Below, in pieces: positions 38,913 through 45,831 of a stretch of 64,000 bases of DNA (within the stretch, counting starts at the first letter, position 1; the number at the start of each line of letters is the position of its first letter). The notes beneath the pieces were generated by a model. The model saw only the letters and a list, made by a program, of their open reading frames with translations. It made no database searches and had not been told where the DNA came from. Source of the DNA: an uncultured Sphingomonadaceae bacterium (GTDB lineage Bacteria; Pseudomonadota; Alphaproteobacteria; Sphingomonadales; Sphingomonadaceae); contig CAMLGC010000003.1 of assembly GCA_946479505.1 (NCBI GenBank), positions 22,004-86,003 of the forward strand, read 5' to 3'. The translations under genes were made by a program, and so were the position numbers.

Positions 38913-41312
38913 CTAAAATCCGATCTCGATGCCGAGCCGAACCGTGCGGGGCCTGAGCGGCGTGATCGCCTCCTCCTGATCGAGCAGGAAGGGACTGCCG
39001 AGCGCGAAGCGGTTGCCGCGCGTGTCGAACAGGTTGGTGACGCCCAGCGAGACCACGCGCCCCGCGCGGCCGACCCTGAGTTCGAGCCCCGTGTCGAGCA
39101 GGTCGCCCTGCGGCTGGTCGAGCCTTGGCCCAATGCCGAGCCGCGACTTGCCGAGATAGCGGCCATAGCCGCTCAGCCGGAGCAGCAGGTCGTTCGGAAG
39201 CTCGGTCGCATAGTCGAACCCGGCACGCGCGCTCACCCCGGCGATGTTGGGGAGCGAATCGGCGATCTGCTCGGCGGCGAGCGCCGGCGCGCGCCCGTCG
39301 AACGCGGGGGCGAAGGTGGCGAGCAGCACCGGCGCGGGCGCCGTCACCTTGCTGTCATTGAGATATAGGGACGCGTCGAGCCTGAGCGCGGGCACGGGCC
39401 GCCACGCCGCGCTGATTCCGGCCGAATGAATGCGCCCGTCGCCGATGTTCGCGGTGGTCGGGAATCCGACGCCGTCGATCAGATCGGCCTGGATGTCGCT
39501 CCAGCGCGTGGCGGCGAGCGAGACGGCGATGTCGAAGCGGTCGTCGGTCGCGCCGCCATAGCGCAGCCCGGCTTCCGCGGTGCCGACGCGGTCGCCCTGG
39601 AAGCGCTGGATGAAGTCGCTGTCGATCGAAAGCCCGCCCGGCCGGTATCCTTCCTCGTAGCGCGCGAACAGCGCGAGCCGGTCCGCGGGGCTGTAGAGGA
39701 AGGAAACCGACGGCAGCGCCCGCCACTCGCCCCGGCTCGCGCGCGCGGCGCCGTCGAAGCGGAACGCGAAGGAGGCGGGCACGTCCTCGGCGCTGCCCGA
39801 GAGCCACGAATAGGTGATCCGCCCGCCCGCGCTGATCGCGAGACCCTCGATCGGCGCGATCGTCGCCTCGCCGAACAGCGTGGCTTCGTCGGTTTGGTTG
39901 GCGACCCCGGGGGCGGGCGCGAGCATCGCCGCCACCCCCATCTCGCGCCGCAGCGTCGCGCTGTTATGGAGCAGGCTGACGCCGATCAGCCAGCCGCTCC
40001 CGTCCTCCGCGCGCCGCGACAACCGCGTTTCGGAGGAGACCATGCGGATCTTGCTCGTCTGATCGAAGGCGTGCGGCGTGTCCCCGGTCGTGGCGTCGAA
40101 CCGCTCGGCGACATACTGGTCCGATACGCCGGTCGCCGAGACGAGCCGGATGTCGCCGATTCTCCCGCGGATCGCCAGCTCGCCGAGCAGGTACTCGTTG
40201 CGGAACGGCTGCGCGACCGCGCTCGCGCGGCTCAGGCCATCGCCTGCGCGATCGGCATATTGGGCATCGTCGCCATCGATGCTCTGGAAGGTGCCCGACA
40301 GGTCCACCGTCCAATCGGAGGACGCGGCGATCCGCACGGCGCCGCGCGCGCCGAAGGTGCGCACGCGATTGACGTCCTTTTCGTCGCGGAGGCGATCATC
40401 GATATAGCCGCCATCGATCCCGCCATAGACGAGCCCGCGGAACGCAGCGGTTCCGGTGGCGATCGGCACGTTGAGGATCGCGCCCGCGTCGCCGCCGGGG
40501 TCGCCATGCCCGGTCGCCTGCACGCCCGCCCAGCCGCCGCCGCCGATGCGGTCGAGATCGGGCGGCATCGGCACGACGCGGACGATCCCGCCGAGCGAGC
40601 CCGCGCCATAGAGCGTGCCCTGCGGGCCCTCGAGCACCTCGACCGAGGCGACGTCGTAGAGCCTCAGATCGGGATCGGGCGCGCTGTAGGTCAGCCGCGC
40701 ATTGCCCCAATATTGGCCGACGGTGGACTGGGTGGGTCCGGTGAAGCTCGAATCGGCGATGCCGCGGATGAAAAGCTTGTTGCGGCCCGGCCCCAGATGC
40801 GTCGAGGTAAGGCTCGCGACGCGGTTGGCGATGCCCTGCGTACCGAGCCCCGCCTCGGCGGCCGAAAGGGCGCTGCCGTCGATCACTGTCGCCGTGCCCG
40901 CGAATTCGGAAAGCGGGGTCTCGCGTTTGCTCGCGGTGACGATGATGTCCTCGGGCGGAGGTGCCGGTGGGGGAGCAGGCGCGGGTCGTGGCGCTGCGGG
41001 GCGAGCGACCGGCGCGCGCTCGATCAGGAACGTGTCGGCCGCAACGCGCCGCGCGCGCGCGGGCGTGCCGGCAAGCAGCCGCTCGAGCGCCTCGGCGGCG
41101 CTCAGCCTGCCGTCGACCGGGCCGACGCGCAAGCCAGCGAGGCTGCGATCGCGCAGCCCGATGCTGGTGCTGGTCTGCTTGCCGATCGCGATGATCGCGC
41201 GGTCCAGCCGGGTTTCGTGGACCGAAATGCGCGCGCGCTGTCCGGCCTGCGCCGGTGCGGCGAGGGCGGCCACGAAGGCAAACGGAGCGATAAAGTGGCT
41301 AAGGCTGCGCAC
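38913..41312 (-). CDS. TonB-dependent receptor with N-terminal STN signalling domain
   Basis: 799 residues from a GTG at 41312. Order of parts: signal peptide (~1-23), STN domain (~27-97, LDRAIIAIGKQTSTSIGLRD), a proline/alanine-rich linker (~101-121), a TonB-box-like DIIVTASKRE, plug domain (TVIDGSALSAAEAG, VEVLEGPQGTLYGAGSLGGIV) and a 22-stranded barrel ending in an aromatic residue (GIEIGF). STN receptors signal through a FecR-type protein to a sigma factor; both are encoded directly upstream and the start overlaps the fecR end by 14 bases. The substrate is not identified. Confidence 0.93.
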   Translation of the reverse strand: MRSLSHFIAPFAFVAALAAPAQAGQRARISVHETRLDRAIIAIGKQTSTSIGLRDRSLAGLRVGPVDGRLSAAEALERLLAGTPARARRVAADTFLIERAPVARPAAPRPAPAPPPAPPPEDIIVTASKRETPLSEFAGTATVIDGSALSAAEAGLGTQGIANRVASLTSTHLGPGRNKLFIRGIADSSFTGPTQSTVGQYWGNARLTYSAPDPDLRLYDVASVEVLEGPQGTLYGAGSLGGIVRVVPMPPDLDRIGGGGWAGVQATGHGDPGGDAGAILNVPIATGTAAFRGLVYGGIDGGYIDDRLRDEKDVNRVRTFGARGAVRIAASSDWTVDLSGTFQSIDGDDAQYADRAGDGLSRASAVAQPFRNEYLLGELAIRGRIGDIRLVSATGVSDQYVAERFDATTGDTPHAFDQTSKIRMVSSETRLSRRAEDGSGWLIGVSLLHNSATLRREMGVAAMLAPAPGVANQTDEATLFGEATIAPIEGLAISAGGRITYSWLSGSAEDVPASFAFRFDGAARASRGEWRALPSVSFLYSPADRLALFARYEEGYRPGGLSIDSDFIQRFQGDRVGTAEAGLRYGGATDDRFDIAVSLAATRWSDIQADLIDGVGFPTTANIGDGRIHSAGISAAWRPVPALRLDASLYLNDSKVTAPAPVLLATFAPAFDGRAPALAAEQIADSLPNIAGVSARAGFDYATELPNDLLLRLSGYGRYLGKSRLGIGPRLDQPQGDLLDTGLELRVGRAGRVVSLGVTNLFDTRGNRFALGSPFLLDQEEAITPLRPRTVRLGIEIGF

Positions 41313-42246
41313 GGTTCGGGCTGGTCAGGGTCCAGCCGTCGCCCTTAGGCTGCGGCACGACCCCGAGCAACGGCGCGATCCGTGTCAGCGTCGCGCCCGC
41401 GCTCTCGTCGTCCAGTGCGATCGTGCCGGTGAAGCGCTGCTCGGCGATGGCGGGCGCGACCGCGATTCGGCGGCCGAGACTCCGCGACAGATCGGCGGCA
41501 ACGCTGCGCAGCGGCGTGTTGGCATAGGCGAATGCGCCGTGGCGCCACCCGCCGATATCGCCGGTCGGCATCCGACCCAGCGTCACCGCATCGGGCTCGA
41601 TCACCAGCGTCGCGCCGGCGTCGAGCGGCAGATTGTTCGTATCGGGGTTGTAGATCACCTTGCCCTCGGCGACCTGCACCCGCGTCGCCTGGCGGTCGCG
41701 GGTCACGTCGAACACCGTGCCGGCATCGACCAGCCGGTCCTCGCCGACCGTGACCACGAACGGGTCGTCGGCATTATGCCGGACGTTGAACAACGCCTCG
41801 CCGCGTTCGAGGCTCGCAAGCCGCGGCGCGGTCTTGTCCAGCACCAGGCGGGTGTCGCCGTTGAGCTCGATCGTCGATCCGTCGGCGAGCGCGATCGTCC
41901 GCCGGGCGCCCGGCGCGGTCTCGATCGTGTAGGGCGCGGCCGCCGGTCCGGTCATTTCGAGGCCGACCGTCACCGCGAGCGCCGCCGCGATCGCGCCGCC
42001 CGCGCCGATCCACAGCGCCCGTCGGCGGGTCGGCCGCGGCTCGATCACCGGCAGCGGTGCCGCGGGAATGTCGAACAGCGCATCGACGCGCTCGTTCTCG
42101 TCGCAGGCTGCGTCGAAAGCGGGGGCGTGCGCGGGATCGGCGGCGAGCCAGTCGGTAAAGGCATCCCACTCGTCGAACGCCGGGTCGGCGGCGCGAATCG
42201 CCCACAGGCGCGCCGTTTCGCGGAGCTCGTTCGAAGGTGCGCTCAT
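41299..42246 (-). CDS. FecR-family anti-sigma / signal-transduction protein
   Basis: 315 residues from ATG 42246 (GGAG eight bases upstream); ATG 42252 is an alternative. The N-terminal cytoplasmic region has WAIRAADPAFDEWDAFTDWLAADPAH, typical of the anti-sigma segment. A single membrane helix lies at ~77-97. The periplasmic FecR domain carries GARRTIALADGSTIELNGDTRL and GEALFNVRHNADDPFVV, and a C-terminal domain contacts receptor STN domains. It sits between the sigma gene and the receptor gene, as in fec-type cassettes. Confidence 0.93.
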   Translation of the reverse strand: MSAPSNELRETARLWAIRAADPAFDEWDAFTDWLAADPAHAPAFDAACDENERVDALFDIPAAPLPVIEPRPTRRRALWIGAGGAIAAALAVTVGLEMTGPAAAPYTIETAPGARRTIALADGSTIELNGDTRLVLDKTAPRLASLERGEALFNVRHNADDPFVVTVGEDRLVDAGTVFDVTRDRQATRVQVAEGKVIYNPDTNNLPLDAGATLVIEPDAVTLGRMPTGDIGGWRHGAFAYANTPLRSVAADLSRSLGRRIAVAPAIAEQRFTGTIALDDESAGATLTRIAPLLGVVPQPKGDGWTLTSPNRAQP

Positions 42247-42279
42247 GCCCATGACTCCGAAAGGACGGAGCAATACGTC

Positions 42280-42792
42280 TCATTCCGCATCGAACTGCTC
42301 CCGAAGCTCGGCCAGCGCGCGATACGCCTTCTGCAAATCCTTCTCGATGGTGCTCAGGCTTACCCCCAGCTCGCGCGCGATCTCGGCCTGGCCGATGCCC
42401 TCGAGCCGATAGCGGCGGAAGACGGCGTCGGCGCGCTCGCCGAGCCCTGCAAGCACGTCTTCGGCCTTGCGCAGCCGCTCGCGGTCGACGAGCACGCGCT
42501 CGCCGCTGGGCGACGGGGCGGGCGCGCCATCGCTCTCCTGCCAGTCCTGCTCGCGCCGCTCGCGCGCCTGGTTGGCGCGGTGGCGGTCGCGCATCAGATT
42601 CTCGGCGGCGCGGAAAAGGTAGGAGAGTGGCTGCGCGACGGGCTTGGCCGGCAGCCCCGCGATCTTCTGCCAAAGCTCGTGGAAGACGTCCTCGGCCTCG
42701 TCGCCCGCACCGCGCGCCGCGAGGAAGCGCACCAGCCGCGTGCGATTGTCGAGAAGGATGCGTTCGAGGCCGGTGGCCGGCGCTGCCGTCAT
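42280..42792 (-). CDS. ECF RNA polymerase sigma factor, FecI-like
   Basis: 170 residues from ATG 42792. Region 2 is visible as VRFLAARGAGDEAEDVFHELWQKI followed by LSYLFRAAENLMRDRHR; region 4 as AVFRRYRLEGIGQAEIARELGVSLSTIEKDLQKAYRAL. It is the first gene of the set sigma-fecR-receptor-autotransporter and should direct transcription of the receptor on signal from outside. It begins 30 bases after tRNA-Cys on the same strand, so it may be read through from the tRNA promoter. Earlier in-frame codons run into the tRNA gene and are rejected as starts. Confidence 0.92.
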   Translation of the reverse strand: MTAAPATGLERILLDNRTRLVRFLAARGAGDEAEDVFHELWQKIAGLPAKPVAQPLSYLFRAAENLMRDRHRANQARERREQDWQESDGAPAPSPSGERVLVDRERLRKAEDVLAGLGERADAVFRRYRLEGIGQAEIARELGVSLSTIEKDLQKAYRALAELREQFDAE

Positions 42793-42821
42793 CGCGTCAA
42801 ACGCCTTCGTGGACAAGAAGC

Positions 42822-42895
42822 TGGAGGCCCGAGCCGGAATCGAACCGGCGTGCAAGGATTTGCAGTCCTCTGCGTAACCACTCCGCCATCGGGCC
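42822..42895 (-). tRNA. tRNA-Cys (GCA)
   Basis: 74 bases including an encoded CCA. The acceptor stem GGCCCGA pairs with TCGGGCC, the discriminator base is T (U73, the cysteine identity base), the T arm is CGCCGG-TTCGATT-CCGGC with minor pairing variation, and the anticodon loop CTGCAAA gives anticodon GCA. It is followed 30 bases later by the sigma-factor gene. Confidence 0.96.
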
Positions 42896-43081
42896 GGAAC
42901 GAGCGCAGATGCGCGGAGCCCGGCGCCATGTCAACCGCCCGAACGAAAGCAGGCCGCGTGTTCACCATCCGCTGGCAAAATCCCCATGTATCCTTGGCGG
43001 GGCAGGGGGCGCACGATACAAGCCGCTCTGGTCAACAAGTGTATTGCATGGCTAAAACAGTTGTGCGACAGGAACAGGACG

Positions 43082-43750
43082 ATGATCGAGCAAGCGACCC
43101 TGACACCCGATTTCGCCGGTATGCGCCAGGCCATGGTGGAGAGCCAGCTCCGCACCAATGCGGTCGACGATACGCGCGTGATCGCCGCGATGCTGCGCGT
43201 CCCGCGCGAAGCCTATCTGCCGGCCGAGGCGGCGCGGCTCGCCTATCGCGACACGCCGGTGCCGCTCGGCCGCAATCGCGAAGCGAACCTGCCGATGTCG
43301 ACCGGGCGGCTGCTCACCGCCGCCGCCGTCGTACCGACCGATTCGGTGCTGCTGATCGGCGCGGCGGGTGGCTATGCCGCCGCCGTGCTCGGCGAGATCG
43401 CGGCACGGGTGATCGCGGTCGAATCCGATTCCGGCCTCGCCGAATCGGCGCGCGCCGCGCTCGCGGGCAACAGCAGGGTGACGCTCATCGAGGGGCCGCT
43501 CGAAGCGGGGGTGCCCGGGGAGGGACCCTATGACGTTCTGGTCGTCGATGGCGCGGTCGAGCATCTGCCCGACGCGCTCATCGCGCAGGTCAAGCCCGGC
43601 GGCAGGGTCGCCTCCGGCATCATCGATCGCGGCGTGACGCGGCTCGCGGCGGGGCGGCGCAGCGAGGGCGGCTTCGGCCTGCGCCCCTTCGCCGACGTCT
43701 ATTGCGTGCCGTTGCCCGGCTTTTCGACTCCCAAAACATTCAAATTCTGA
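43082..43750 (+). CDS. pcm: Protein-L-isoaspartate O-methyltransferase family protein
   Basis: 222 residues from ATG 43082, with AGGA just upstream. The N-terminal half has the Pcm-type pattern MVESQLRTNAVDDTRVIAAMLRVPREAYLP and NREANLPMSTGRLLTAA. The SAM-binding motif is VLLIGAAGGYAAAVLG in place of the usual EIGTGSGY, and the whole protein is compact, as in the alphaproteobacterial subgroup found beside tolC. Methylation of damaged aspartate is the family function; whether this divergent subgroup does so is uncertain. It overlaps the possible upstream region of the next gene. Confidence 0.85.
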   Translation: MIEQATLTPDFAGMRQAMVESQLRTNAVDDTRVIAAMLRVPREAYLPAEAARLAYRDTPVPLGRNREANLPMSTGRLLTAAAVVPTDSVLLIGAAGGYAAAVLGEIAARVIAVESDSGLAESARAALAGNSRVTLIEGPLEAGVPGEGPYDVLVVDGAVEHLPDALIAQVKPGGRVASGIIDRGVTRLAAGRRSEGGFGLRPFADVYCVPLPGFSTPKTFKF

Positions 43751-43764
43751 CGGTGAGGATCGCC

Positions 43765-45279
43765 TTGACCCTTCGAATGACCCTTCTCGGCGGCGCGGCG
43801 CTCGCGTTGTTGGCGACGCCGGCATCGGCCGACACGCTGCGCGAAGCCCTGCTCAAGGCATATCAGACCAACCCGACGCTCAGCGCCGAGCGCGCCAATC
43901 TGCGTGCGATCGACGAGAACGTGCCGATCGCGCGCTCCTACGGGCTGCCGTCGGTGTCGCTCGACGGCGGTTATACCGAGACCCTGCGCTCGGCGACGAA
44001 CCAGTTCATCTCGCTGCCGCGTTCCGTGAATGCGCGCGCGAGCGTGTCGCTGCCGGTGTTCAACGGCGGCGCTATCCGCAACTCGGTCGCGGCCGCCAAG
44101 ACGCGCGTCGGCGCGGGGCGTGAGAACCTGCGCGGCACCGAGTCCGATCTCTTCTCCGCCGTCGTCGCGGCCTATATGAATGTAATCCGCGACGAGGCGA
44201 TCGTCGCGCTCAACCAGCAGAACCTCCATGTTCTTGAGGTCAATCTCCAGGCGACGCAGGACCGGTTCCAGGTCGGCGACCTGACGCGCACCGACGTGGC
44301 GCAGTCGGAGGCGCGGCTCGCGCTCGCCCGCAGCGACCTCCAGACCGCCGAGGCGAACCTCATTACCAGCCGCGAGGATTACGTTCGTCTGGTCGGATCG
44401 CCTCCGGGCGATCTTGCGCCGCCGCCAGGACTTCCCGGCCTTCCGCCCAGTTCGGACTCCGCGGTCGACGTGGCGCTTGAGAATAACCCGGTGCTGCTCG
44501 CTGCGGTCAAGGAGAGCAAGGCGGCGGGCTTCGATGTCGGCGTCGCCAAGGGGCAGCGGCTTCCGTCGGTCAGCCTCGTCGGCGGTGGCGAGTATTTCAA
44601 TTATCTCAATTCGGGCACGGGCGAAGGCGCGTCGGAGGTGCAGAATTCGGGCACCGGTGCGACGGCGGGCGTTTCGATCTCGATTCCGCTCTTCCAGGGC
44701 GGCCGCCCCGCCGCACAGGTGCGTCAGGCGCAGGCGCAGCACAGCCAGACAATCGAGCACGCGATCGATGTCGAGCGCACGGTCATCGCGAACACGCGCT
44801 CGGCCTACGCCGTGTGGCAATCGGCGCAACAGGTGATCGAATCGTCGGAGAAAGCGGTGAGCGCGAACAAGCTCTCGCTCGAAGGGGTTCGGGCCGAGAA
44901 CAGCGTCGGCAACCGCACCATCCTCGACATCCTCAACGCCGAGCAGGAGCTCCTCAACGCGCAGGTGACGCTCGTCACCGCGCGGCGCGACGCCTATGTC
45001 GCGGGCTTCACGCTGCTCGCCGACATGGGCAAGGCCGAGGCGCGCGACCTCGGGCTCGACGGCGGCGTTCTCTACGATCCCGTCTCGAACTATGAGCGCG
45101 TCCACAATCGGATCTGGGATTGGGGCAGCGATCCCACGCCCGAGGCGGTCGCCACCAGCACCGCCGGTACGCCCGCGCAGGGCGCCGAGGTTCACGATGC
45201 GCTCGAGCCGCTGCTCGACACGCCGGTTGACAGCACGCCTGCGAATCCCGCAGGTGACACACTACCCGACCGCCCGTAG
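43765..45279 (+). CDS. tolC: TolC-family outer membrane channel protein
   Basis: About 504 residues; outer-membrane duct for type I secretion and efflux. A signal peptide ends at ATPASA. Two OEP repeats follow, with TLREALLKAYQTNPTLSAERANLRA, SVSIPLFQGGRPAAQVRQAQ and NRTILDILNAEQELLNAQVTLVTARRDAYVAGF. The start is uncertain: the TTG at 43765 has GAGGA at good spacing, whereas the ATG at 43777 has no clear ribosome site. The C-terminal ~50 residues are Pro/Thr/Ala-rich. It follows pcm by about 15 bases. Confidence 0.92.
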   Translation: MTLRMTLLGGAALALLATPASADTLREALLKAYQTNPTLSAERANLRAIDENVPIARSYGLPSVSLDGGYTETLRSATNQFISLPRSVNARASVSLPVFNGGAIRNSVAAAKTRVGAGRENLRGTESDLFSAVVAAYMNVIRDEAIVALNQQNLHVLEVNLQATQDRFQVGDLTRTDVAQSEARLALARSDLQTAEANLITSREDYVRLVGSPPGDLAPPPGLPGLPPSSDSAVDVALENNPVLLAAVKESKAAGFDVGVAKGQRLPSVSLVGGGEYFNYLNSGTGEGASEVQNSGTGATAGVSISIPLFQGGRPAAQVRQAQAQHSQTIEHAIDVERTVIANTRSAYAVWQSAQQVIESSEKAVSANKLSLEGVRAENSVGNRTILDILNAEQELLNAQVTLVTARRDAYVAGFTLLADMGKAEARDLGLDGGVLYDPVSNYERVHNRIWDWGSDPTPEAVATSTAGTPAQGAEVHDALEPLLDTPVDSTPANPAGDTLPDRP

Positions 45280-45305
45280 GCGGTCCCATGCGCGTGGGGT
45301 TGAGA

Positions 45306-45767
45306 ATGGGGGACGTGAGCGCCGAGCCGTCGATGGAAGACATCCTGTCCTCCATCAAGCGCATCATCGCCGAAGAAGGCGACGTTTCCGCGTCTGCCAA
45401 GGCGCGCCGTGCCGCGCGCCCGGCGCCCGAGCCGAAAGCGCCGCCTCCCGCTGCCGCGGACGAGGAAAGCGACGAAATTCTGGAGTTGAGTGATCCGGTG
45501 CCGACCCCCAAGCCCGACGCAACGCTGACGTCGCAGGGCCGTCGCGAGCAGATCCTGTCCGAACAGGCGGCGCAGGCGAGCCGCGGCGCGCTCGAATCGC
45601 TCTCGCGCCTCGTCGTGAAGCCCGATGCCGCCGGCAGCGACACGCTCCAGGGGCTCGTCGAGGATATGCTCCGCCCGATGCTGCGCGACTGGCTCGACGC
45701 CAACCTGCCCGAACTCGTCGAGAAGATGGTGGCGCGAGAGATCACGCGGATCACCGGGCAGGAGTAA
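45306..45767 (+). CDS. popZ: PopZ-family polar organising protein (DUF2497)
   Basis: 153 residues from ATG 45306; an ATG at 45288 would add six. The family hallmarks are a short N-terminal helix ([16 protein letters not shown]), a proline- and acid-rich middle (about 37-75), and a C-terminal helical region ([29 protein letters not shown]) that drives multimerisation. In Caulobacter PopZ forms a polar matrix that anchors the chromosome origin and gathers cell-cycle kinases, and the gene also lies just upstream of valS. That synteny supports the call. Cytoplasmic, at cell poles by inference. Confidence 0.9.
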   Translation: MGDVSAEPSMEDILSSIKRIIAEEGDVSASAKARRAARPAPEPKAPPPAAADEESDEILELSDPVPTPKPDATLTSQGRREQILSEQAAQASRGALESLSRLVVKPDAAGSDTLQGLVEDMLRPMLRDWLDANLPELVEKMVAREITRITGQE

Positions 45768-45831
45768 TTCGCGCCCTCCGCGCGACGCGAGGCTTGGCGA
45801 AGCCCGCCCGCCGCCGCTAAGGACTCGTTCC

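Noticed and set aside
42793..42855. N-terminal extension of the sigma factor into the tRNA-Cys gene
   Set aside because: The extra codons are tRNA sequence; ATG 42792 gives a normal sigma N-terminus.
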